A DNA stretch of 6,714 nucleotides, taken from NCBI GenBank assembly GCA_018334595.1, contig JAGXLQ010000072.1:1-6714 (forward strand), in the 5' to 3' direction. Numbering within the stretch: position 1 is the first letter of the stretch; each line of letters opens with the position of its first letter. The notes beneath the pieces were generated by a model, which was not told where the DNA came from, ran no database searches, and saw only the letters and a list, made by a program, of their open reading frames with translations. The DNA is from Candidatus Bipolaricaulota bacterium. Lineage in GTDB: Bacteria > Bipolaricaulota > Bipolaricaulia > M55B111. A program made the position numbers and the translations under genes. Below, piece after piece: positions 1 through 5,766 of this stretch.

Positions 1-431
1 GGAGGATTGGTGAACAGTATCTCGCCGAGGTACGGGATATCCTTGAGCAGGGGCACGGTAATATTGGGGATCGTCGAGTTGAGTGGCTCTCCCTCAAACC
101 CTTTGCCAAACAGCCCGGATAATCCCAAGCCCAGCATGGTTAGTGCCAGCCCGGAGACGACCTGATTGGCCCGGAGGGTAATACTGGCAAAGGCGTGGAC
201 CAAAGCGGCCAGGCCTCCGGCAAGAGCGGCGACCAGTATCCCCAACCAGGGGTTTCCGGTGATATAGGCGGTGGCAAACGCGCTTACCGCCCCCATAATC
301 ATCATACCTTCGACTCCCAGGTTTACAACCCCCGACCTCTCGGAGTAAATTTCTCCCAGGGTACCCAGTAGGAGCGGAGTTCCATAAGCAAGAGCCCGGC
401 TGAGGATTCCAATGACCCAGGTCTCTATCAT
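1..431 (-). CDS. ABC importer permease, second subunit (BMP/nucleoside type), 3' end cut off
   Basis: This is an inner-membrane permease of the BPD_transp_2 (RbsC-like) family, closest by motif to NupQ/YufQ, one half of the channel of a nucleoside or purine importer. It begins MIETWVIGILSRALAYGTPL. About residues 20-45 carry the family hallmark: GTLGEIYSERSGVVNLGVEG followed by MMIMGA. Hydrophobic segments follow at about 43-56 and 60-78, then a polar stretch near residues 105-125 that is probably extracytoplasmic. Only 143 residues are visible; full-length relatives have about 300, so the rest lies left of the window. The start is well supported: its ATG shares one base with the TGA stop of the preceding permease (TGATG, translational coupling) and a GGAGG lies eight bases upstream inside that gene. 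The partner permease and ATPase precede it in the operon. The substrate cannot be read from the sequence. Confidence 0.93.
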   Translation of the reverse strand, partial: MIETWVIGILSRALAYGTPLLLGTLGEIYSERSGVVNLGVEGMMIMGAVSAFATAYITGNPWLGILVAALAGGLAALVHAFASITLRANQVVSGLALTMLGLGLSGLFGKGFEGEPLNSTIPNITVPLLKDIPYLGEILFTNP

Positions 432-1507
432 CAGCTTCGCCTCCATTCAATTTTGTAATTCATCAGTATCTCGCTTCCGATCAAGAAGAACAGTATCAGG
501 CCGTTGAACACGTCCGTTATCTGAAACGGCAACCCCAGAGATACCTTGAGGGCGTCCCCTCCGGAAAAGATCGCCCCGAAGAAAAAGGCGGTAAGGATTA
601 CTGCCAACGGGTTCTTCCTGGCCAACCAGGCGACGATGATCGCCGTGTAACCGTACCCCAGTGACAGTTCGGAGGGGTTTCTTAGCATATGGTGTACCCC
701 GGCGATCTCCCCTACACCTGCCATTCCCGCCATGCCTCCGGAAATAAACATAACCATGATAGACGTCTTTACATAACTCATTCCCGCAAACCTGCCTGCG
801 GAGGGGTTACTCCCTAGAACTCTAATCTCGTATCCCGGGGTCGTCCGATTGATAAGGATGTAGATCAATAACGCCGCGACCAGCCCGATGACCAGAGTTA
901 GCCAGTGTACGTTCGACGAACCGATTGTTCCCAACTGGGCACCGTCGGGAAAGTTGTCGGAGTAGGGGAAACCCCATTGTTTCTCGCCCTTCCAGGGGCC
1001 CTGGACCAGAAACAAAACAAGGTTGATCGCTATGTAGTTCATCATAAGGGTCGTGATGACGTCGTTTATGCCAAGCTTGCTCTTTAACACGGCGGGTACG
1101 AGCGCCCATAGCGACCCCGCCAAAAACCCAAAGAAAAACATGGCCGGGACCATTAGCGGTTCGGGAACGGGACTAAACAGGGCCACCCAGGTAGCGGCTA
1201 TTGTCCCCAGCAATAGCTGTCCCTCGGCGCCAATGTTCCAGAACTGTGCCTTGAAGGCGATAACTAGCCCCACGCCCGCAAGAAGCAGCGGTATGGCCCG
1301 GCGGATCGTCTCGAGGAGCTCATATACTCCCCCAAAGGCACCGTCAAAGAGGGCGGTGTAAGCACTTATGGGGTTTGTGCCGTAGGCCCAAAAGACAAAG
1401 CTGGCAGCGATAAAAGCGGAGAGCAGCGCTAACAACGAGACCGTAATTATGACCCAGCCGGACGGGTTCGGCCGTTCCGATATCTCAAACGGTAAATATT
1501 CTTTCAT
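431..1507 (-). CDS. ABC importer permease, first subunit (BMP/nucleoside type)
   Basis: This is a 358-residue integral membrane permease of the BPD_transp_2 family, NupP/YufP-like, expected to pair with the shorter permease that follows. A cytoplasmic N-terminus of about 17 residues leads into roughly nine hydrophobic segments: about 18-40, 70-87, 95-112, 118-142, 152-170, 203-220, 248-270, 285-311 and 333-349. Family motifs are AFKAQFWNIGAEGQLLLG at 84-101 and LKSKLGINDVITTLMMNYIA at 141-160. The second is the conserved cytoplasmic loop taken to couple to the ATPase. Length is normal for the family, with no truncation or frameshift. The start lies 16 bases after the ATPase stop; AGGTGA four bases before the ATG is a close but usable ribosome-binding site. 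The 3' end overlaps the next permease by one base, so all three genes are very likely one transcript. Purine or pyrimidine nucleosides are the likeliest cargo from family and context, but other BMP-type substrates are possible. Confidence 0.94.
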   Translation of the reverse strand: MKEYLPFEISERPNPSGWVIITVSLLALLSAFIAASFVFWAYGTNPISAYTALFDGAFGGVYELLETIRRAIPLLLAGVGLVIAFKAQFWNIGAEGQLLLGTIAATWVALFSPVPEPLMVPAMFFFGFLAGSLWALVPAVLKSKLGINDVITTLMMNYIAINLVLFLVQGPWKGEKQWGFPYSDNFPDGAQLGTIGSSNVHWLTLVIGLVAALLIYILINRTTPGYEIRVLGSNPSAGRFAGMSYVKTSIMVMFISGGMAGMAGVGEIAGVHHMLRNPSELSLGYGYTAIIVAWLARKNPLAVILTAFFFGAIFSGGDALKVSLGLPFQITDVFNGLILFFLIGSEILMNYKIEWRRS

Positions 1508-1523
1508 CCTTTCACCTGTAAGT

Positions 1524-3050
1524 CTATAGTTGTTCCAACGGAGTTCCTGCCATCATCATGCCAATTTCTTCTCTTGTAGCCTGGTCCCTTTCCACCATGC
1601 CCATAAGGTTACCTTCGAACAAAACCGCGATCCTATCGCTCAGCGAGGTAATCTCCGTAAGGTTTTCAGATATCAACAGCACTGCCACGCCGTCCTCCCT
1701 CTGCTTTAACAGGAGGTTTCTAATTTGTTCTGCTGACCCCACGTCCAGCCCGTAGGTGGGGTGGGAAGCAATTATTAACCTGGGATTCGACGAGACCTCA
1801 CGGCCGAGGATGAGTTTCTGTATGTTTCCCCCTGAGAGAAGGTTGGCCGGTGTGTCGGTTCCGGGGGCCTTTACGTTGAACTCTTCAATCAAGTTCTCCG
1901 TCCATTCCCTTACCTTCTTGTAGTCAAGGAAGATTCCCCGAGAGAAAGGTCTCTTCCTGTAGCTTTTTAATATGGCGTTGTCGTTTAAGGTAAGCTCGCC
2001 AACTATTCCCTGCTTTATCCGGTCTTCTGGGACGTGAGCGACCCTCTCGTCGGCGATTCGCCTGGGGGTTGCGTTGGTCAGGTCCTTGCCGTTGATGACT
2101 ACTTTGCCGGAAGTTGCCCCGCGCAGGCCGGTCAGGACTTCGGACAGCTCTCGTTGTCCATTTCCTGCTACTCCGGCTACGCCGAGAATTTCCCCTTCGC
2201 AAACAGTAAAGGAGAGGTCGTTAACCGCGATGACGCCCTTATCGTTGTAAGTAGTTAACCCTTCGACCTCGAGTACGTCTTCTCCCCTATTGCACGGGTC
2301 TCTCTCCAGGTCGAACAGTACCTCGCGACCAACCATCTTTTTTGACAGTTCACGTTTATTCGTGGAAGCGGTAGCGAGAGTGTCAATGACCCTCCCCTCT
2401 CGGAGCACCGTGACCTGATCACTAATTTTCATGACCTCGTCCAGCTTGTGGGTGATGAAGATAACCGTTTTTCCCCCGGTTACCATTTCTTCCAGGACGT
2501 TGAAGAGTCTTTCTGTCTCCCCGGGCGTGAGGACGGAGGTGGGCTCGTCCAGGATTAGGATCTCCGCACCACGGTACAGTGCCCTGAGGATTTCAGCTCG
2601 CTGCTTTTCCCCTGCGGAGAGTTGCCAGATCTTTGCCCTTGGCTCTACGTCCAGTCCGTATTTACCGGCAAGCTCGATCAACTTCCTCTCTATTTGTCTT
2701 GTCGGTCGGGTCATGCTTACGTCGGTGAGGCCGAGGGCAATGTTTTCGATTACCGTGTGGTTGGAGACGAGCTTGAAGTGTTGGTGGACCATCCCGATTC
2801 CCAGCTCGATCGCCTTCATCGGAGAGACTATATCCGTCTTTTCCCCCTTGAGGTAAATAGTCCCGGAGTTTTTCTGATAAAGACCGTACAGGACCTTCAT
2901 CAACGTGGTCTTTCCCGCCCCGTTTTCCCCCAGCAGCGAGTGTACGGTCCCCTCTTCTACGCTGAACGAGACCTCGTCATTTGCGACTACGTCGGGAAAC
3001 CTCTTGACAATGGAGTCAAATCTGATTATTGGAGTAGTTTTTTGGTTCAT
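1524..3050 (-). CDS. ABC importer ATP-binding protein with two nucleotide-binding domains (NupO/YufO-like)
   Basis: This 508-residue cytoplasmic ATPase powers the adjacent permeases. The N-terminal domain looks catalytically complete: Walker A GENGAGKT at 41-48, Q-loop in GMVHQHF (Q90), signature LSAGEKQ at 144-150, Walker B LILDEP at 165-170 and switch histidine H201. The C-terminal domain has an intact signature (LSGGNIQK, 405-412). Its Walker A is replaced by GVAGNGQR (293-300) with no GKT/S, its Walker B reads LIIASHPT (425-432) with no catalytic glutamate, and it has SEN (461-463) where the H-loop would be. A degenerate second domain is usual for this subfamily, so one asymmetric ATP site should do most hydrolysis. 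Length is typical. It is the first gene of the operon. The start is supported by the family N-terminus (VKRFPDVVANDEVSF), but no good Shine-Dalgarno precedes it; a TATAAT and a perfect palindrome do. No substrate-binding protein gene lies between it and the divergent gene. Confidence 0.95.
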   Translation of the reverse strand: MNQKTTPIIRFDSIVKRFPDVVANDEVSFSVEEGTVHSLLGENGAGKTTLMKVLYGLYQKNSGTIYLKGEKTDIVSPMKAIELGIGMVHQHFKLVSNHTVIENIALGLTDVSMTRPTRQIERKLIELAGKYGLDVEPRAKIWQLSAGEKQRAEILRALYRGAEILILDEPTSVLTPGETERLFNVLEEMVTGGKTVIFITHKLDEVMKISDQVTVLREGRVIDTLATASTNKRELSKKMVGREVLFDLERDPCNRGEDVLEVEGLTTYNDKGVIAVNDLSFTVCEGEILGVAGVAGNGQRELSEVLTGLRGATSGKVVINGKDLTNATPRRIADERVAHVPEDRIKQGIVGELTLNDNAILKSYRKRPFSRGIFLDYKKVREWTENLIEEFNVKAPGTDTPANLLSGGNIQKLILGREVSSNPRLIIASHPTYGLDVGSAEQIRNLLLKQREDGVAVLLISENLTEITSLSDRIAVLFEGNLMGMVERDQATREEIGMMMAGTPLEQL

Positions 3051-3054
3051 ATCA

Positions 3055-3070
3055 ACTCAGTTAACTGAGT
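3055..3070. promoter_or_regulatory. Perfect 16-bp palindrome, probable operator of the ABC operon
   Basis: ACTCAGTTAACTGAGT is an exact inverted repeat of two 8-base arms with no spacer. It ends four bases before the ATPase start codon and begins two bases after the TATAAT element on that strand. It would therefore cover either the transcription start (bacterial reading) or the gap between TATA box and start (archaeal reading), the classic place for a repressor site. The palindrome is seen directly; the role as operator and the identity of any regulator are inference. No regulator gene is in the window. Confidence 0.6.
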
Positions 3071-3072
3071 CT

Positions 3073-3078
3073 ATTATA
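3073..3078 (-). promoter_or_regulatory. TATAAT core promoter element for the ABC operon
   Basis: On the minus strand the sequence reads TCTATAATAG, with an exact TATAAT centred about 25 bases before the ATPase ATG. As a sigma-70 type -10 box it would start transcription near 3066 and leave a leader of only about 16 bases. No convincing -35 sits 16-18 bases upstream; the best hexamer, CTGACA at 3103-3108, is 24 bases away. As an archaeal TATA box its distance would give a leaderless message. Both readings suit the lack of a Shine-Dalgarno. Confidence 0.5.
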
Positions 3079-3133
3079 GAAGGAATTCTTTTTCAAATAG
3101 ATTGTCAGGGAGGATAACACGACAAGAGTCTTT

Positions 3134-3161
3134 TTGACAAAGCGTCGATTTGGGTTAAACT
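3134..3161 (+). promoter_or_regulatory. Candidate sigma-70 type promoter facing the plus-strand genes
   Basis: A perfect -35 hexamer TTGACA (3134-3139) is followed after 16 bases by TAAACT (3156-3161), which matches four of six positions of TATAAT. Transcription would start near 3168 and give a leader of about 115 bases before the kinase-like gene, including the hairpin at 3188-3218. The -10 is only fair and a single TTGACA can arise by chance, so this competes with the TATAAT at 3258-3263. Confidence 0.4.
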
Positions 3162-3187
3162 AGTACCTGTGTTGCCGTCAAAATTCT

Positions 3188-3218
3188 TTACGCAGACGGC
3201 GACATCGTCCGTGCGTAA
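3188..3218 (+). other. Bulged hairpin upstream of the kinase-like gene
   Basis: TTACGCA (3188-3194) pairs with TGCGTAA (3212-3218). After a two-base bulge (GA, 3195-3196), CGG (3197-3199) pairs with CCG (3209-3211), closing a nine-base loop. That is ten base pairs in 31 bases. Its 3' arm also belongs to a second dyad, CGTG-c-GTAA/TTAC-CACG at 3210-3226, so the two cannot form together. No T-run follows, so it is not a standard terminator. It could be an operator on DNA or a leader structure on RNA; I recognise no known riboswitch. Confidence 0.4.
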
Positions 3219-3257
3219 TTACCACGCGGATAAGGTAGCGCAAGATCGTTTTCTCGA

Positions 3258-3263
3258 TATAAT
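3258..3263 (+). promoter_or_regulatory. TATAAT element for the kinase-like gene
   Basis: An exact TATAAT lies in GATATAATAG. No -35 match is found 16-18 bases upstream and there is no TG extension. Its centre is about 24 bases before the ATG at 3284, suiting a leaderless (archaeal-style TATA) message. If instead it is a bacterial -10, the start near 3270 would place AAGGA (3280-3284) as ribosome-binding site eight bases before a TTG codon at 3293. Confidence 0.4.
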
Positions 3264-3283
3264 AGATGAAACCAAAATAAAGG

Positions 3284-4003
3284 ATGTGTATCTTGAACGT
3301 CTTACAGTTCTTATACAACAACGAGTTGTTTTGGGTTATCGTAATTACCCTCTACGCTCTTTTGGTAACCGTACTTACAAAGTACCCTTACCGATGGATG
3401 CTTGACGCAGGGCTGGAGAAGAACGTCGCAGTCTATTACGACAGAAAAATAGTCCACATGCTTGCTGGTGGGGTGGCGTCGTTTGCCGTTCCGTTTGTCT
3501 TCAAGGACGGTTCGTTTCCCTTTCCTTATATTTACCCGTTGATAGTGGGGCTAAGTCTGTCCGTGTTAACGTTAATTCCACACTTAACGGGTAACTTAAT
3601 CGAGTCCGTACAGGTGGAGAAGAACGAGAACGAAGTTCACTTCTGCCTGATGTGGGGGCTTTCGGTTTTCGTTCTCTGGGTAGTCATCGACAACCCCTGG
3701 ATTGCAATAATTCCCCCCGTATTTATGGCGTTTGGGGATGGGATCACTGGAGTCGTCCGGAATCTAATGTACCAGAAACGGACGAAGAGCCCCGTGGGTA
3801 ACGTATTTATGCTGGCTCTATCCGCCCCGGTTGGTTTCTTTCTGGCGGCGCAGGGAGGGATAGCGATGTGGGGGCTGATTGCAGCGGTCGTGGCCTCCTA
3901 TCTGGAAAGGTACGAGTTCGGCCCAATTGACGACAACATACTAATTACCGTTAGTGCCTCTTTAGTCCTTTATATCGGACACCTGATTGGCCCCATAATT
4001 TAA
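3284..4003 (+). CDS. Polyprenol/dolichol/phytol kinase-like integral membrane protein
   Basis: This 239-residue multi-pass membrane protein belongs by motif to the CTP-dependent prenol kinase family (SEC59/VTE5/COG0170), related to CDP-diglyceride synthases. Members phosphorylate a long-chain isoprenoid alcohol at the membrane. Visible family features are RKIVHMLAGG at 54-63, FMAFGDGITGVVRN at 147-160, KSPVGNVFM at 168-176, and LERY followed by PIDDNILI at 207-221. Hydrophobic segments lie at about 15-32, 57-73, 83-100, 121-135, 139-150, 173-190, 192-205 and 219-236. These motifs hold the conserved acidic, lysine and glycine residues expected for nucleotide and metal binding. The start is uncertain: ATG at 3284 has no upstream Shine-Dalgarno, whereas TTG at 3293 (three codons in) has AAGGA eight bases before it. 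The true lipid substrate is unknown; a related nucleotidyl- or phospho-transferase role is possible. It does not obviously share the purine theme of its neighbours. Confidence 0.75.
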   Translation: MCILNVLQFLYNNELFWVIVITLYALLVTVLTKYPYRWMLDAGLEKNVAVYYDRKIVHMLAGGVASFAVPFVFKDGSFPFPYIYPLIVGLSLSVLTLIPHLTGNLIESVQVEKNENEVHFCLMWGLSVFVLWVVIDNPWIAIIPPVFMAFGDGITGVVRNLMYQKRTKSPVGNVFMLALSAPVGFFLAAQGGIAMWGLIAAVVASYLERYEFGPIDDNILITVSASLVLYIGHLIGPII

Positions 4004-4016
4004 GTCCGAGGGGAGT

Positions 4017-4047
4017 TCCAGTACCAAGAAGATCGGCCGTGGTTGGA
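4017..4047 (+). other. Imperfect hairpin after the kinase-like gene
   Basis: TCCA (4017-4020) and ACCA (4023-4026), separated by a two-base bulge, pair with TGGTTGGA (4040-4047) around a 13-base loop. It begins 14 bases after the stop codon. There is no T-tract behind it, so if it affects transcription termination it is not a standard intrinsic terminator. It may be chance. Confidence 0.2.
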
Positions 4048-4068
4048 TTAGCGGGATCTGTACCCCCG

Positions 4069-4097
4069 TTGCAAAATTGGGTTTCCGTGCTTAACAT
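4069..4097 (+). promoter_or_regulatory. Candidate promoter of the deaminase gene
   Basis: TTGCAA (4069-4074) and TAACAT (4092-4097) are separated by exactly 17 bases, each matching four of six sigma-70 consensus positions. Transcription would start near 4104, leaving a leader of about 11 bases with no clear Shine-Dalgarno before the ATG at 4115. The 111-base gap after the preceding gene leaves room for a separate promoter, but read-through from the kinase-like gene is equally possible. Confidence 0.35.
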
Positions 4098-4114
4098 CGC
4101 TATCGGGTAGATTT

Positions 4115-5479
4115 ATGGACAAGTTAAAGCTGATTGAAAACGTCGATACTATATTTACTGCTGATTCCCAGGGCAGGGAACTTGCCAACGCCTACGTATT
4201 GGTCTCGGGGGGAGTAATTGCGGAAATTGGCGAGGGCCCTTACACCGGTCGAGTTCCCGACGAAATTTACGACGGCAGGGACATGGTTATGATTCCCGGC
4301 CTGATAAATACCCACCACCATCTCTATCAAACACTCTTTCGAAACTTCAAAGGGGTTAACAGCGCGAAGCTGTTCGACTGGCTCACCGCGCTCTACGATC
4401 GATGGGCAAAGGTGGGGGAGGAGGCCATCTACACCAGCACCGTCATAGGTACCGCCGAACTGCTCCTCAGCGGGGCGACGACGACCAGCGACCATCTCTA
4501 CCTGTTCCCCGGGGGAAACAATCAGCTCTTTGACGCCGAAATCGAGGCGGCAAGGCAGGTGGGCATTCGCTTTCACCCCACCCGGGGGAGCATGTCACTG
4601 TCCAGGGAGGATGGAGGTCTGCCTCCCAAGGAGGTAGTCCAGACAGAGGACGAGATCCTCGCGGAATACGAGCGGGTGATAGACGAATACCACGAAGGGG
4701 GTAAGTTTTCCATGCTAAGGGTCGCCCTGTCTCCCTGCTCGCCGTTTTCGGTATCGGACGAGCTGATGAAAGAGACGGCCGAGTTGGGGCGTCGTAAGGG
4801 GGTCCGCCTGCATACGCACCTCGGTGAGACCGAGGACGAAAATCAGTTCTGTCTCGAACAGTTCGGCTTACGCCCCGTAGATTATATGGAAGAACTTGGA
4901 TGGATCGGGGGTGACGTCTGGTTCGCACACCTGGTTCACCTCAGTGACGACGAGATCGACAGACTTTCGGATGCCCACGTAGGTATGTCTCATTGTCCCT
5001 CCTCAAACATGAGGCTGGGTTCGGGCATCGCCCCGGTGACCAGGATGAAGGAAACTGAGATAGATATAAGCTTTGGCGTGGACGGAAGTGCGAGCAACGA
5101 TGGCTCAAACATGATCAAGGAATTACGCCAGGGGTTGTTACTCCAGAGGGTGAAGTACGGCCCTGAGGCTTTAACCCCCCGGGAAGTCCTGCAATTTGGC
5201 ACGACGGGAGGGGCAAGGGTTCTTGGACGAGAGGAGGAAATCGGATCGATCGAACCCGGCAAGGCCGCCGACCTGGTCATGGTCGACCTGAACCGGCTGG
5301 AGTATGCGGGTGGGCTGTCGGACCCGGTATCCGCGCTGATAATGTGTGACACGAAGGGAGTCGACTTTACCATGGTAGATGGAGAGGTACTTGTAAAAGG
5401 TGGCCGCTTGGTCGACGAGGGGCTGCTTGATTTTATTCCCAAGCAGAACGCTATTGCCCAGAGGTTTTATTCTGAGTGA
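4115..5479 (+). CDS. 8-oxoguanine deaminase-like amidohydrolase
   Basis: This 454-residue cytosolic metal-dependent hydrolase is of the ATZ/TRZ branch of the amidohydrolase superfamily. It reads throughout like bacterial 8-oxoguanine deaminases (Pa0142 type; 8-oxoguanine + water to urate + ammonia). Metal ligands and catalytic residues appear intact: PGLINTHHH gives H67 and H69, LHTHLGE gives H235 with E238 as the likely proton shuttle, FAHLVHL gives H272, and GVDGSASNDG gives D323. Further blocks shared with that group are SDHLYLFPGG (125-134), FHPTRGSMSLS (153-163), LSPCSPFSVS (205-214) and CPSSNMRLGSGIAP (294-307). The C-terminal PGKAADLVMVDL (381-392) begins the closing beta-sandwich. Length is normal. 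The ATG fits the family N-terminus but lacks a good ribosome-binding site. Its position before xdhA, whose product also makes urate, supports purine catabolism. Guanine, isoxanthopterin or hydroxy-s-triazine deamination are alternatives. Confidence 0.85.
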   Translation: MDKLKLIENVDTIFTADSQGRELANAYVLVSGGVIAEIGEGPYTGRVPDEIYDGRDMVMIPGLINTHHHLYQTLFRNFKGVNSAKLFDWLTALYDRWAKVGEEAIYTSTVIGTAELLLSGATTTSDHLYLFPGGNNQLFDAEIEAARQVGIRFHPTRGSMSLSREDGGLPPKEVVQTEDEILAEYERVIDEYHEGGKFSMLRVALSPCSPFSVSDELMKETAELGRRKGVRLHTHLGETEDENQFCLEQFGLRPVDYMEELGWIGGDVWFAHLVHLSDDEIDRLSDAHVGMSHCPSSNMRLGSGIAPVTRMKETEIDISFGVDGSASNDGSNMIKELRQGLLLQRVKYGPEALTPREVLQFGTTGGARVLGREEEIGSIEPGKAADLVMVDLNRLEYAGGLSDPVSALIMCDTKGVDFTMVDGEVLVKGGRLVDEGLLDFIPKQNAIAQRFYSE

Positions 5480-5590
5480 AAGAACCCACCTACGCGGACT
5501 GACATGACCTTTCAACGTTTTCGTCTATGAAGTACAATCTGAAAGATTAAACATTGGGACACAAATTGAACGGCCGTGGCTATCGATTAA

Positions 5591-5622
5591 CGTTTGGTTG
5601 ATCATAGGTCAACCTTGAAACG
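5591..5622. promoter_or_regulatory. Imperfect dyad, possible operator or hairpin
   Basis: CGTTT (5591-5595) and GGTTGA (5596-5601) pair with TCAACC (5609-5614) and AAACG (5618-5622), leaving a seven-base loop and a three-base bulge (TTG). This gives eleven base pairs in all. It overlaps the weak -35-like TTGAAA at 5615-5620. It lies 112 bases after the deaminase stop with no T-tract, so an operator or leader structure fits better than a terminator. Confidence 0.35.
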
Positions 5623-5727
5623 CGAGGGTCGTCCTCCAGTACATTGTCGAATTGAGAATGGTGACCTGGTTGGACTTCATCCGTGGGCCAAGGACTAGAA
5701 GTGAGGTGAGGCAAGCAGATAGGCCTC

Positions 5728-5766
5728 GAATTGCAACCTAGAGGTTTCTAGAGGGAGAGAATTGCA
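5728..5766 (+). repeat. Spaced direct repeat GAATTGCA upstream of xdhA
   Basis: GAATTGCA occurs at 5728-5735 and 5759-5766, exactly 31 bases apart (about three helical turns, same DNA face), each followed by an ACC-containing stretch (GAATTGCAACC and GAATTGCACAACC). The second copy ends 19 bases before the xdhA ATG. Between them lies the CTAGA/TCTAG inverted repeat. The same-face spacing suggests paired binding of a regulator; this is inference. Confidence 0.4.

Noticed and set aside
94..450. Minus-strand open frame of 118 codons
   Set aside because: It lies in a different frame over the second permease, whose reading (IYSERSGVVNLGVEG) is unmistakable; the product is low-complexity Gly/Arg-rich.
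2431..3068. Long plus-strand open frames opposite the ATPase
   Set aside because: They are antisense mirrors of a strongly supported ATPase gene and show no domain or start signal of their own.
3103..3108. CTGACA on the minus strand as a -35 box for the ABC operon
   Set aside because: It is 24 bases from the TATAAT, well outside the usual 16-18, so it was not called as part of a promoter.
3107..3114. AGGGAGGA on the plus strand as a ribosome-binding site
   Set aside because: No start codon follows at a usable distance and no open frame begins there.
3169..3405. Plus-strand open frame of 78 codons starting GTG at 3169
   Set aside because: It overlaps the kinase-like gene in another frame for over 100 bases, has no ribosome-binding site or recognisable motif, and crosses the hairpin region. 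Probably not a gene.
4017..4047. Intrinsic terminator after the kinase-like gene
   Set aside because: A hairpin can be drawn but it is not GC-rich and no run of T follows, so a terminator was not called.
4124..5515. Several minus-strand open frames of 114-153 codons opposite the deaminase
   Set aside because: The deaminase frame contains all expected metal ligands; the antisense products are Arg/Pro/Ser-rich with no motifs.
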